Assembly (NCBI GenBank): GCA_030562195.1 | Contig: CM060202.1 | Location: 21,872,317-21,936,316 of the forward strand | Length of the DNA stretch: 64,000 nucleotides | Direction: 5' to 3' | Source of the DNA: Nipponacmea schrenckii | Lineage: Eukaryota > Mollusca > Gastropoda > Lottiidae | Shown: positions 12,184 through 24,263 of the stretch, one piece after another | Layout: every line of letters starts with the position of its first letter | Numbering within the stretch: the stretch's first letter is position 1 | The notes under the pieces: generated by a model | What the model saw: the letters and a program-made list of their open reading frames with translations, nothing else | What the model was told of the DNA's origin: nothing | The model's database searches: none | Position numbers and translations under genes: made by a program

Positions 12184-13670
12184 TTTATACGCCCACCACA
12201 TGGAAATGTGGACGTATATTGCCGTCGCCCCCGTCCGTCCGTCCGTCCGTCCGTCCGTCCACATTTGTTGTATCCACGATAGAGGCTACAGTTTTTATCT
12301 GATCTTAATGAAACTTGGTATACATGTATATATTGATGATATCTCGGTCAAGTTCGAAAATGGAAATTATCGCATGAACGGTTTTTGAGCTATTGCACTT
12401 GACTTAGTAAAAACGCGTCAAATTTGGGTTGTATCTACAATAGAGGCTACAGTTTTTATCCGATCTTAATGAAACTTGGTATACATGTATATATTGATGA
12501 TATCTCGGTCAAGTTCGAAAATGGAAATTATCGAATGAACGGTTTTTGAGTTATTGCCCTTGACTTAGTAAAAACGCATTAAATTTGGGTTAGATCCACG
12601 ATAGAGGCTACAGTTTTTATCCGATCTTAATGAAACTTTGTATACATGTATATGTTAAGGATATCTGGGTCAAGTTCGAAAATGGAAATTATCGAATGAA
12701 CGGATTTTGAGTTATTGCACTTGACTTAGTCAAAACGCGTCAAATTTGGGTTGTATCCACAATAGAGGCTACAGTTTTTATCCGATCTTAATGAAACTTG
12801 GTATACATGTATATATTGATGATATCTCGGTCAAGTTCGAAAATGGAAATTATCGAATGAACGGTTTTTGAGTTATTGCCCTTGACTTAGTAAAAACGCA
12901 TTAAATTTGGGTTGTATCCACGATAGAGGCTACAATTTTTATCCGATCTTAATGAAACTTTGTATACATGTATATGTTAAGGATATCTGGGTCAAGTTCG
13001 AAAATGGAAATTATCGAATGAACGGATTTTGAGTTATTGCACTTGACTTAGTCAAAACGCGTCAAATTTGGGTTGTATCCACAATAGAGGCTACAGTTTT
13101 TATCCGAAATTCAAATTTGACGATTTTTTGATGAATAGTTTATGAGTAATTGCCCTTGACTAAGTAAAATTGCGTAAAAATTCATTTTCTGTAGACACTA
13201 TAGAAGCTACAATTATCTATGGATTTTAATGAAACTTGGTATGAGCATTGGAATTGATAAGAGGGCGGTCAAGTTCGATTTGGACGATTTTGCGATAAAC
13301 AGTTTTGGAGTTATTGCCCCTGCCTCTATATTTGTTGTAGACAAAATAGAAGCTACAATTTTCAATGGATTAAATGAAACTTGGTGTGAGCATTGGAATT
13401 GATAAGACAACGGTCAAGTTCGAATTTGAAGATTTTGCGATGAACAGTTTTTTAGTTATTGGCCTTGACTTAGTAAGATTGTGTCAAAATTTTATTGTGG
13501 GTTCAATAGAAGCTACAATTTTCAATGGATTTTGATGAAACTTGGTGTTTTTGAGATTTTGCCCTTGACTTCAATATCCATTTAGTGAATGTTTTTGAGT
13601 CATTGCTCTATTTATTTTTCAAATTCAATGCTGCCAGTGGGCGTATGTTACCTTGCCTGGCAAGCTATCT
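12184..13670 (+). mobile_element. pearl-like (Helitron-associated type) element, copy 1
   Basis: Starts TTTATACGCCCAC, then a self-complementary CACATGGAAATGTGG, a GTCC tetranucleotide tract (12233-12260), tandem core repeats of 161 bp (AGAGGCTACA at 12281, 12442, 12603 and onward) that degrade toward the right, and an end GTGGGCGTATGTTACCTTGC with the hairpin CTTGCCTGGCAAG followed by CTATCT. Tetranucleotide tract plus ~160-bp core repeats is the described architecture of bivalve pearl elements. The second copy of repeat A at 15260-15285 gives an empty site and shows no target-site duplication. Non-coding. Confidence 0.6.
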
Positions 13671-14160
13671 TTATTGATATTATGGTAATGTGGTTTTAAT
13701 CAGCTTTCTCACAAGATCTTTATTTTGGTCACAGACCAAATTTTTTTGAATATACGCCTTGTGGAAAGTAAGCGATTTTAGCATTCATATTTTTTTATAT
13801 TTTTAGTTCTATTTAACTTAAAAACAAAATTCGAACAGATTTGTAATTTGCAAATTCACAGCTTTTAAGCAATATACAAATCAATATGTATAGATACAAT
13901 TTGCGATTTTTTTTTGGAATAAAATTACACTCTGATTAAACTGATATAAATATTACAAGAAGAGTTAAGAAGATATTACATTTCCCTCGTTTGACTTGGG
14001 AATTAGAGGGAAATTCATTTCTTATCCTTGCCGAAAAGTGTTTTCATATTATTTGTTTATTTGTTTAAACAATGTCAATGTTTGAATGTAAAGTAAGTGT
14101 TAATATCACTACAGGCGACACTGTCAAGCTGGATAGTACACATTTGACTTTGATTTTTTT

Positions 14161-14570
14161 TTCATGTTTTCTGATCTTGAAAGCTCTTTGGATGTTGGCA
14201 AAGAGAGTGATATAAATCTTGCAGATATTTTTAAGCAGTTAAAATCACAGAAGAGAGAATTAAAAGATTATATGGACAGCAAATTGGATGCAGAATTAGC
14301 AACTTTGAAAAAAGATGTCAGTGGTAATAGTAAGAAGTTGAAGGAGGCTAAAATGTATGGAAAAGTATTGGTAACAAAGATCAATTTTCTTATTATTCTG
14401 ATATTTCTGATAGTATAACTCAGGCTTTTTGGGGTCTAAAAGCAGGCACATATACACATGCTGAAGACATTTTCAAAGAATGTTTGGATAAGATTGCAAA
14501 AAGGTCTAAGTTAATCAAGATCGCAGATCAGCGCTTACTTTGTAGGATCTTTTTGCATTACGAATGAGCA
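14161..14570 (+). pseudogene. gag-like ORF remnant of the split-repeat element
   Basis: An ATG at 14164 opens a charged, coiled-coil-like segment (FKQLKSQKRELKDYMDSKLD). Around 14350-14375 the reading must shift by one base to continue as GNKDQFSYYSD, ITQAFWGLKAGTYTHAEDIF and KRSKLIKIADQR, before a stop at about 14564. From memory the GNK-x-Q and R-x-K-x-I-x-IAD motifs belong to an uncharacterised family found near tyrosine-recombinase-like retroelements in cnidarians and molluscs. The C-terminal half of that family is missing here. Confidence 0.4.
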
Positions 14571-15784
14571 CATGTTTCTGAGTAAAAATATCAGGTTTTC
14601 CTGGGTGGCATTCAGATTCAGTGATCACTGGAATCCCTCGTGAATGAATTGTGAATTATTTGTATAAATGTGTATAGATAATATTTGTTCTTTTATTTAT
14701 TTAAATAAATATGGTCGACAGTGGGTCAGTGTAATGCCAATATTGTGTTTTGATATTAATGGGTAAGAGTTGGGTGGAGGTTTTCTTGGAGACAGTATTT
14801 ATGCATTAGAATATGTAACAGGTCATAAAGTCAAATTGTGTTGATTTGTAGGTTAATGTTAATTTCTTATCTTTTGGTCAATACACAAATTTTGACATTT
14901 CCAGTTGAAATATCCCTACCAATCATTAGACTTAGTGGGTGTGGTTAAGCCCAGATATTTTTACATCACAAACCAAAACAATCTACATTATATCCTTAAA
15001 TGACAGCCAGGAGATTTAACAAATTCTAAATTGAGCTAGGCCCTGTCAAATTTTTCAGGCTTCCGTTTGAAAGTTCATATCTTTTGAACTCGACTATTTG
15101 CATGTCTTATATTTCTGCACAATCATCTTCATTGGCTAAAGGTTCATATGATCCTTGATATCTAATTTTGGTTAAGAACTTTTGGTTGAATAGGGCTCCA
15201 AATATTGGTAATTTGCATATTTCTCGTATCTTCAGATGATCATATCTTATGATAAAGACTCTCGGCAACATTCTAATTGACATTAATGTAATGTGCTTTT
15301 CATCAGCTTTTTAACAATATCTTTATTTTAGTTATAGACTGACAATTGTTGAAAATGCGCCTTGTGGAAATTATGCGATTTTAACATTCATATTTTTTTT
15401 TAATTTTTAGTTGTATTTAACTTAAAAACAAAATTCGAACAGATTTATAATGTGCAAATTCACAGCTTAAAAACAATATATAAATCAATATGTATAAATG
15501 TAATATGCGAAAATTTTTAGAATGAAATTACACTCTAATTAAACAGATATAAATGTTACAAGAAGAGTTAAGAAGATTATGCAACAAAAAAAATCATTAA
15601 GCTACGTGGGCGTGGTTAAGCCCACATATTTTTACATCACAAAAAACCTGAATAACTGTCAGTCTATTAACAAGCTGAATTTTCACGTGTTTAATCATGA
15701 ATAAATCATCTCTTCAAATAGATGTTAAAACAATTTATATTCTATCCTTAAATGACAACCAGGAGATGTAACAAATTCTAAATA

Positions 15785-16914
15785 TCCCTCGGATGCTTCA
15801 GAACTGTTAAAAACAGATCTAGTTATTATATGGAATTGGATTGTATAAACGCAACGTTTCACCCATGCAATAGAAGGGGCGTGCACTGCCTTGGTACCGT
15901 CTAACGGTTCTAGTTTATTTTCATGTTTTGCGATTCTCGGACGAGCTTGTAGACGAACTGATAATAGGAACAAACATTCTGACTTCATAGGAGACCTAAA
16001 CAATTAGCTCTAGCTGCCATATTGGCCGCCAAAACTTTATTGTCAGTTCGATTTCGATCGGATTTTCATATTTGAAAACTTGAAAGTATTTATCAACTAA
16101 CTATTATAGGTTTTATGCAATTGGATTAAATCCATTAACCACGAAGTTGAAATTTATAACTTTACCAGTTGAAAGGCGATATGATTTCAATTTAACCGAA
16201 TTTGGATAAACAAAGTTCAACTTCCGGTTTGGCCCCAAATGACGTAATTACGTAACTTCCGGTCTATAAGAGCTAGGTGAAAAGTGCAAACAGTTTTATG
16301 TATAAGTTGTAAATAGTAATCGATATGACTTGTTTCAGCTGCCATATTGGCCGCCCTTTTGAATTGTTGTTACAATTTTTCAAGCCCTAATTCAGGCACT
16401 GTTGAAAGAAATATTCGAATTTGAAATTTTTAAAAATTAGGTCACTTTAACGCCTACGGAAAGGTTGACCTACTTAATCTATGACCATAAAAATTGGGTC
16501 AAATAATGTTCATTGATAATTTTCAAATAAGCGTCCACTTTAACGCCTACGGAAAGGTTTACCTAACTTATTATCACCATGAAAACTGGTCAAATGAATT
16601 CATGTATTGCATGATGTTGTCGCCATCCTAACAGTTACGGAGTCCTAATATTCTAAGCTGTCGAAAACGTTCATATGAAATGTCAATTAGTTGCAAGATG
16701 TTGGTTCTAACATATTGAGCTGAAATCAAACTAAGATGCTCGAATAGTGATATAATCTAAGCAAATACATAAAGTTAAAATTTGTCGTCGAGAACGATAT
16801 ACGATAGCAATAAACAGCTGCTGAAGATTTTCGCCTTTTTATTCTGTTTCCCTTATTTGTCATAATATTTTGCTTTATTTTGGATTTAGTCTTCCTCCTT
16901 CCTAATACCTCCAT
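15785..16914. other. unassigned stretch with short local repeats
   Basis: GCTGCCATATTGGCCGCC occurs at about 16012 and again at about 16338. A block around TTTAACGCCTACGGAAAGGT occurs at about 16446 and again at 16532. An open frame of 92 codons on the minus strand (15725-16003) overlaps repeat B2 and shows no recognisable domain. No gene is supported. Confidence 0.5.
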
Positions 16915-17345
16915 CACACCGGAGAGGCGTCCTTACTGTGCCGCGGCGACGGAAAATGGTCCCAGAGCGTGGTAACATCGCCAGATATCGTGCTGTGGTC
17001 GCCATGGTACACACAGTACACGCGTGGTTAATATCGCTGCGAAAACGGTTACACTTGAAATGGCGACTTCAAGGCGTCCTCACCACGACCCTCGGGTTTT
17101 TGATACGTGGAAGACGCCTGGTAACAACCCCAAAAGCGTAGTGAGAGCGCCGCGGGAACTCAGGTGAACGCCGTTAAAAGCGTGTAAAAGTCGTGGTGGG
17201 TGCGTCGTGAGAACGCAGTATGAGCGCATAGGTCGTGGTAAAAGCGCGGCTGTTATAGATTTTGCCTTTTTTCGAGTTTTCGTCGCGTTTGCCGCGAATT
17301 TGTCCATTTTCTGGTCGCCGTAAGAACGTAGATGGTCGCGGTTCG
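16915..17345. repeat. GC-rich degenerate repeat block
   Basis: A 430-bp block clearly richer in G+C and CpG than its surroundings, built of diverged units such as GTGGTAACATCGC, GTGGTTAATATCGCTGCG, GGTAACAACCCCAAAAGCG, GGTAAAAGCGCGG and CGCCGTAAGAACG. It sits where the first CTLD exon of unit 2 would be expected. Overlapping open frames on both strands look like composition effects. Confidence 0.5.
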
Positions 17346-17381
17346 GTGTGATGGGGGTATTAGTAAAATATCTTATTTTAG

Positions 17382-17507
17382 AACCACAGAGTACGCGTGG
17401 ATAGGACGTCATAATTCAACATGGGATAGCGGTGAAGCTAAAACGTTTTATAGTGGAAATTCAACGTCTACCGGTTATAAAGCTATGAACATGTATTCAT
17501 ATGATTG
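17382..17507 (+). CDS. unit 2 exon: CTLD middle part
   Basis: A 126-nt exon, acceptor TTATTTTAG, donor GTAAGTC, entering phase 1 base and leaving two. It encodes TTEYAWIGRHNSTWDSGEAK and a following segment ending SYDW. The WIG motif is the conserved CTLD core. Same length as the homologous exons in units 3 and 4. Confidence 0.78.
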
Positions 17508-17917
17508 GTAAGTCTGTCTTTATTTTTGAAGTATACTATCTCTTAGAAGAATCGTAAAATTTATAATCTCAGGTATGGTCATAAAGAGTAATATTTATCA
17601 ATTACACTTACCAGGTGTCTTGACTAAAAAAAAGAATCTCTAAATAACACGATATATATATTAAACTGAAAACCATTGCGTGAAACCTCCCCCACCCTCT
17701 AAATCATCCCTAACACCCTTGCCTAGCTACGATTAAAAATATGCCTTGCTTGATTATATTAACTTTTGGAATCACGAAAATATCATACACGTAACCAAAA
17801 CACTTAATCCTCTTGGTTCCTTAATAGTAATACTGCTTCTTAGACGAGAACAGAATCAAACATAACATGGTGTATTTAAAGTATTATAGCGGAATTGCTA
17901 AAGTGGGTTTTGTACGA

Positions 17918-20740
17918 GCTAGTTGGACATGATAGTTTAGATCAATGGTGAATTACTGCTATCGTGTTACAATCTATAGCTAGTTGGACATGATAGTTTA
18001 GATCAATGGTGACTCACTGCTATCGTGTTACAATCTACTAGCTAGTTGGATATGATAGTTTAGATCAATAGTGACTCACTGTTATCGTGTCACAATCTGC
18101 TAGCTAGTTGGGCATGCTTGTTTTTTTTTATAAACAATATTTTATTGCTTTCGCCTATTTAACCCCTTTCCCGAATAAATTAATTACATGATTTTATGTA
18201 AAAACGGCAAATGATTATATGTATTAGATTTAAAAATAAAAACTAAATATATTTACATGAGTGATATCTACACCTCAGTGCTGGTGATATTGGTTGAATA
18301 TCTATGTACTGCGAAATCTTTTACTTAAATTGTGAACTTGCTCGAATATTATTATTGATGTTTTTTGACATTTTGTTCCGTACAAAAGTATATTAACCAA
18401 CAAATAATTAGATTGTAGAAGGGAAAGAGTAGTATCTCGTACATCTGAATGTAATGGACAGTGGAGTAAGTAATGTTCAGGGTCTTCGAATTGGTGACCA
18501 CAAAGACAAGTAGGGTTGTCTTAAACGTGTCGTAGAAATATATGTCCATTTAGTTCGCTACAAGAAAGACGAAGGCGAGAGTGTAGAATTTGATTTTTGC
18601 GAGAGCCAAAGAGATTGGTACAAGAATATCATTTGATTTGAGAGATGCTTTAAAAGACTTTATAGTATAGATATAGATATCGTTAATTCTTCTTAAGTTG
18701 TATGGGTCATCATTTAATTGTATCAGGTCTGAAAGGTAAGTTGGAGTTAAATTGTAGTAAATTTTGAACATTATAGTTAATTTATGGCGTCGTCGTCTTT
18801 CTTGTAGCGTTACTGCACCTGTTTCTTGATATAATAGTCTGAGGTTGTACCCCTAAAAGCACCGCATATAGTCCTGAGTGCATCTAATTTGAGATTCTCT
18901 AGTTTTGCAGTGCACCCATCCCATATGACGTCACAATAATTGAAGATAGGCAAGATAAAAGAAAAATACATAGTATGCAATGATTTCCTATTAAGACGAT
19001 ATTTCAATGATCTGAGACAGTTTACAGCCCTACCAGTTTTGATTAAAATCTCATTTATATGCTTATCCCATTGAGAGTCTATTTGAAAAATTAGTCCTAG
19101 GTGTTTATGAAAATCAACTTCCTTAATTGGCACATTGTCTAATTTTAGCGTAGGTAGAAATAAATTCGGTTTAGTGTTTCAGTTTTCAGTGGGTTGAAGG
19201 ATACCAGCCATGTCTTTGCCCAAATATTAATTTTTTCCAGATCTTCATTCAGGACATTTGCACTTGCTGTTTGGTCACCAATTTTCAGATATAGACTGAT
19301 GTCGTCTGCGAAAAAGTCGTGTGTTTGATCTTTTATTGTACAATATCTAGGTATAAATAGTAGTTTAATAAGGGGCCACTGCTACGGACCCTGGTTTGGA
19401 AAACCAGTGGTTTAAAATTTTGGGACCAGAGGAACTCCAATTGAAAATGATATTTTTGGGGGTTCTGCTATCTTGTAATCTATTAGCTAAAGGCATGATA
19501 GTTTTTGTCTTTGCCCTGATTCCGTTCACCCAAACTTTTGATAGTTTGCCATGATAGTTTAGATCAATGGTGACTCACTGCTATCCCCGTTTTTATCTGT
19601 TAGCTAGTTGGACATGGGAGTTTAGATCAATGGTGACTCACTGCTATCGCGTACAATCTACTTACTAGTTGGACATGATAGGGTTTTGATCAATGGTGAC
19701 TCACTGCTATCCCCGTTACAATTCTACTAAGGGGGTTGTTTGAATCTATAGTGACGGATCAATGGTGGCTCACTTTCTTTTTGGGTAACAATCTACTTTG
19801 CTAGTTGAACATGTAGTCTTTGATCAATGGTGACTCACTTTCTATTTGCGTCACAATCTACTAGCTAGTTGGACATGATAGTTAGATTATTGGTTTGGGT
19901 CACTGCTATCGTGTTACAATCTACTAGCTAGTTGGACATGATAGCTTAGATTAATGGTGACTCACTGCTATCGTGTTACAATCTACTAGCTAGTTAGACA
20001 TGATAGTTTAGATCAATGGTGGCTCACTGCTATCGTGTCACAATCTACTAGCTAGTTAGACATGATAGTTTAGATCAATGGTCGCTCACTGCTATCGTGT
20101 TACAATCTACTAGCTAGTTGGACAAGGTAGTTAAGATCAATGGTGGCTCACTGCTATCGTGTCACAATCTACTAGCTAGTTGGACATGGTAGTTAAGATC
20201 AATGGTGGCTCACTGCTATCTGCGTTACAATCTACTAGCTAGTTGGATCGATAGTTCGGATCAATGGTGGCTCACTGCTATCTTGTCGCAATCTACTAGC
20301 TAGTTAGACATGATAGTTTAGATCAATGGTGACTCACTGCTATCCGCGTTACAATCTACTTGCTAGTTGGATCGATAGTTCGGATCAGTGGTGGCTCACT
20401 GCTATCTTGTCGCAATCTACTAGCTTGTAGGACAAGATAGTTTAGATCAATGGTGGCTCACTGCTATCGTGTCACAATTTACTAGCTAGTTGGACAAGGT
20501 AGTTAAGATCAGTGGTGGCTCACTGCTATCTTGTCGCAATCTACTAGATAGTTCGACATGATAGTTTAGATCAATGGCGGCTCACTACTATCGTGTCACA
20601 ATCTACTAGCTAATTATACATGATAGTTTAGATAAATGGTGACTCACTGTTATTGGGTAACAATCTATTAGCTAGTTGGACATGATAGTCTAGATCAATG
20701 GTGACTCATTGCTATCGTGTCATAATCTACTAGCTAGTTA
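17918..20740 (+). repeat. 62-bp satellite array in the unit 2 CTLD intron
   Basis: Tandem units of about 62 bp (GATAGTTTAGATCAATGGTG, ACTCACTGCTATCGTGTTAC, AATCTACTAGCTAGTTGGAC). The array is interrupted at 18119-19466 by a retrotransposon fragment. The same satellite, inverted, is at 58580-59138 in the equivalent intron of unit 4. Monomers between about 19466 and 19860 are unusually disturbed. Confidence 0.88.
18119..19466 (-). mobile_element. non-LTR retrotransposon fragment (reverse transcriptase)
   Basis: Minus-strand reading in pieces: GVPL-type motif near 19430, FFADDISLYLKIGD (catalytic FADD box) near 19290, then HLGLIFQIDSQWDKHI, LRSLKYRLNRKSLHTMYFSF, ILPIFNYCDVIWDGC (18810-19133) and LTPTYLSDLIQLNDDPYNLR (18550-18771). 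This is the thumb and C-terminal part of a non-LTR reverse transcriptase. It is 5'-truncated, frameshifted and inserted in the 62-bp satellite. No endonuclease domain is seen. Confidence 0.75.
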
Positions 20741-21391
20741 CTGTTTGGTTGCTTGGACAAAATGGGTTAGATATCGTGTTAATATGCTCCCCACCACACC
20801 TTGAAGTAAAATCAAACTAGCTAGTGGCCAACAGAATTTCAATATAGCTTTTGTGTATCAATATCAGAACGTATTGACACTTGGCTGAAATCAGTACATA
20901 ATCTTATCAGATCGAAATTCAAACAATGTGATTTATACTATAAAGTGTTATTTGTCCATAGAATAAGATGATATTTTTGCTACAAGATAATAATGGGCGA
21001 GGTAATATAACCTTCGTTCACCTGACTTGACCAAATCATAACTTAGGATGAAGTGGGTCTAAGACGTACATGGGAGACAAATTATTAACCAACATACTCA
21101 TACTCTTCACACTTGTAGACTCAAGCGTTGGAAACTTTATATATTCTTTCGTTATGCGTATATGTTGATATTGTATTACTTAATTACTTAATTTATTTAT
21201 TCAAATCAATTTCTATAGCATCGTTAGAGTTGTAAGTTGTTTTTTTTTTTTTTTTTTTATTTGAATATGGTCAGTTATTGAGTATTAATAACTGATGACG
21301 TCACAGGTATATGTCAAATATTAAAAATACCAAATTTCAAAAACGGGCATTATGGAATTTTAAATCGAATTATCTTTTTGTTATTTTACAG
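20741..21391. other. intron of unit 2 after the satellite
   Basis: Unique intron sequence matching the unit 4 intron at 58030-58580 in inverse orientation (for example ACTCATACTCTTCACACTTG near 21105 against 58125). A 20-base T tract lies at about 21239. No gene. Confidence 0.6.
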
Positions 21392-21444
21392 GTCAACTAA
21401 AAATGAAACAACAGCGTATCAATTTATTTGTCACAAGAGAATAG
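21392..21444 (+). CDS. unit 2 exon: CTLD last part
   Basis: A 53-nt exon between acceptor TTATTTTACAG and donor GTAATC, encoding STKNETTAYQFICHKRI, which supplies the last Cys of the compact CTLD. The first base completes the Trp codon begun in the previous exon. Identical length in units 3 and 4. Confidence 0.75.
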
Positions 21445-21532
21445 GTAATCAAATTTCTATATTGTCCTGTGTATTAGTTCAATCTTGTGTAGAAGGGTTG
21501 ACGTAAAACTCGATTTCATTTCATTTTTATAC

Positions 21533-23129
21533 GCCCACATGGAAATGTGGACGTATATTGCCGTCGCCCCTGTCCGTCCGTCCGTCGTTCCGTCGGTCTG
21601 TCGGTCCGTCGGTCCGTCGGTCCGACCACATTTGTTTTATCCACGATAGAGGCTACAGTTTTTATCCGATCTTAATGAAACTTGGTATACATGTATATAT
21701 TGATAATACCTCGGTCAAGTTCGAAAATGGAAATTATCGCATGAACGGTTTTTGAGTTATTGCACTTGACTTAGTAAAAACGCGTCAAATTTGGTTTGTA
21801 TCCACAATAGAGGCTACAATTTTTATCCGATCTTAATGAAACTTGGTATACATGTATATATTGATGATATCTCGGTCAAGTTCGATAATAGAAATAGTCG
21901 CATGTGCAGTTTTTGAGTTATTGCCCTTGACTTAGTAAAAACGCATCAAATTTGGGTTGTATCCACAATAGAGGCTACAGTTTTTATCTGATCTTAATGA
22001 AACTTGGTATACATGTATATATTGATGATATCTCGGTCAAGTTCGAAAATAGAAATAATCGCATGAGCAGTTTTTGAGTTATTGCCCTTGACTTAGTAAA
22101 AACGCGTCAAATTTGGGTTGTATCCACAATAGAGGCTACAGTTTTTATCCGATCTTAATGAAACTGGGTATACATGTATATATTGATGATATCTCTGTCA
22201 AGTTCGAAAATAGAAATAATCGCATGAGCGTTTTGTGAGTAATTGCCCTTGACTTAGTAAAAACGTGTCAAATTTGGGTTGTATCCACAATAGAGGCTAC
22301 AGTTTTTATCCGATCTTAATGAAACTTGGTATACATGTATATATTGATGATATCTCGGTCAAGTTCGAAAATAGAAATAATCGCATGAGCGGTTTTTTAG
22401 TTATTGCCCTTGTCTTAGTAAAAACGTGTCAAATTTGGGTTGTATCCACAATAGAGGCTACAGTTTTTATCCGATCTTAATGAAACTTGGTATACATGTA
22501 TATATTATGGATATCTCGATCAAGTTCGAAAAAGAAATTATCGCATGAACGGTTTTTGAGTTATTGCCCTTGATTTAGTAAAAATGCGTCAAATTCGGGT
22601 TGTATTCACAATAGAAGCTACAGTTTTTATCCAATCTTGATGAAACTTGGTATACATGTATATATTGATGATATCTCGGTCAAGTTCGAAAATGGAAATT
22701 ATCGCATGAAAGGTTTTTGAGTTATTGCCCTTTACTTAGTAAAATTCTATTGTGGTTGTGATTTTCAAAGCATTTTGATGGAACTTGGTGTAAGCATCAG
22801 AATTGACATTAGTCAAGATTGAATTTCTGACTTTTTTTAACAAATGTTTTTTGGGTTATTGCCCTTGACTTAGTAAAATTGCGTCAAAAATATTTGTGCT
22901 TGCAAAATAAGCTACAATTTTTTAATACATTTGATGAAACTTGGTATGAGTATTGAAATAGATAAGATGGTGGTCAAGTTCTAATTTGACAATTTTCCAT
23001 GAACAGTTTTTTAGTTTTTGCCCTTAACTTCAATATTAATTCAGTGAGTGTATTTGAGTTATTGCTCTATTTATTTTTCAAATTCAATGCTGCCAGTGGG
23101 CGTATGTTACCTTGCCTGGCAAGCTATCT
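21533..23129 (+). mobile_element. pearl-like element, copy 2, inside unit 2
   Basis: Same layout as 12184-13670: TTTTTATACGCCCACATGG start, GTCCGTCC/GGTCCGTC tract, about seven 161-bp core repeats, degraded right part, and the terminal CTTGCCTGGCAAG hairpin ending CTATCT. The intron of units 3 and 4 (around 38350 and 57895) is the empty site and shows no target duplication. Confidence 0.62.
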
Positions 23130-23473
23130 TAATAACCTTATAGCGTTAAGAAACGCATTTTCAAAATGTCAAGCATTTATTAACGTTTTGTACCCTGACT
23201 GCAAAAATACCTTTTCGTATCACACCTTAACAATTTCATATTATTACGAACTTTCTCTTATACTTGGATCGGAATAATCACTTTTCTTGATTCACAGAAG
23301 TTTGTGTGGGTAGCGAATTCAGCGAATCAGAGACTCTGACAGAAAATTTGACTTCGAAGCTTTACATCCTTCCTGTCAAGGATTCTGGTTGGCTGTATTC
23401 GCGTGTGTATAATCCATACAAGAAAAATGGCCCTTAGATTACCCACTTATATTTTTCCTGTCATCTATAACAG

Positions 23474-23733
23474 GGGACTGCGTGTATCCACCACAATATA
23501 ACAGGGGTATTTCCTCAGAGATTAAAGAAACCGAAATAGATAAATCTGGTTGTGAGGCACTGTGTAATAGTTATAAGTACCAGAATGATGAATGCTGGGG
23601 AATCACATACGACTTGACCAACGAACATGTAACTTCCATTTCGGATCGGATGCCAAGACAGCTCTAGATCTGTCTAAGTATATCGACACCACTGAGAGAA
23701 ACATGAGCTTGTATAGCAGAATTTTTTATACAT
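23474..23733 (+). pseudogene. unit 2 exon: PAN/apple domain with one-base deletion
   Basis: Acceptor CATCTATAACAG, donor GTAAGTATC, 260 nt against 261 in units 3 and 4. Reads DCVYPPQYNRGISSEIKE, GCEALCNSYKYQNDECWGI, then shifts frame after TYDL because one A is missing near 23618. The downstream frame keeps LDLSKYIDTTERNMSLYSR. Six-Cys PAN pattern otherwise intact. Confidence 0.78.
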
Positions 23734-24263
23734 GTAAGTATCACTATTGCGAACTTACGTTTCCGATGCGGTGCGCAGTGTAGTATTATTACTACAGCAG
23801 AAATGAGCAAAAAATGATAATCGATTTTCGTGTACGTTTTATTGTTAGTTGTGCTGTACGTTGCGAGAATATCAAACACAGTTGTAATGAAATGAAAAAT
23901 TTTCCGACCCCCACAAAGTTAGGCGAGTGTACCCCACACATGACGCCATAACCCGTCTATTCTTAGCTGAAGATACGGGTCAATATCGTAACAGTTGAAA
24001 AAAAGAGGCGTTGCGAAAGCCGCACTTCATTTAAACATTTTTCCTTTTTTTTGTATTGTATCGATAATTCCACGACGACCGTGAGGCAAGTTCTAATTCT
24101 AGTGGATTGGTCGAGCCATCAGCGGTTCTTAGTTAATAGTTTTGCCAATAACAGAAACCCTTAACACTGACCTACCTGTTTTTTATATTCTTAACGAATT
24201 TGAATGAAATTCAGATTCATAATGTAAGAGTTTGCGTCACCAGTATACAAATTTATGTTTTAG
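23734..24263. other. unit 2 intron, PAN to mucin
   Basis: Intron sequence homologous to 56700-57235 (unit 4) and to the flanks of 36582-37680 (unit 3). No independent gene. It includes the segment also found at the window start. Confidence 0.6.

Larger units (their letters stand above)
11938..15784 (+). mobile_element. element with split direct repeats A1-ORF-B1-A2-B2 (Ngaro/PAT-like layout)
   Basis: Repeat A occurs at 11938-13975 (interrupted by a pearl-like insertion at 12184-13670) and 15031-15577. It begins TTGARCTAGG and ends AAGAAGAGTTAAGAAGAT. Repeat B occurs at 14921-15030 and 15591-15784, with TCATTAGACTTAGTGGGTGT / TCATTAAGCTACGTGGGCGT, a shared TGGTTAAGCCCA and an AAATTCTAAAT end. 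B2 has about 70 extra bases. The order A1-internal-B1-A2-B2 is the split-direct-repeat arrangement known from Ngaro, PAT and VIPER tyrosine-recombinase retroelements. The internal part keeps only a gag-like ORF remnant. Reverse transcriptase and recombinase are absent, so this is a deleted, non-autonomous copy. Confidence 0.55.

Noticed and set aside
12173..12388. 71-codon frame, with a near-identical one at 21558 and another at 22265
   Set aside because: Translation of the pearl-like core repeat (161 bp, not a multiple of 3); non-coding element.
15725..16003. 92-codon minus-strand frame
   Set aside because: Overlaps repeat B2 and has no recognisable domain or splice signals; may be chance.
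16938..17412. Overlapping frames of 67 and 110 codons on both strands
   Set aside because: They lie in the GC-rich degenerate repeat, where stop codons are rare by composition; no domain.
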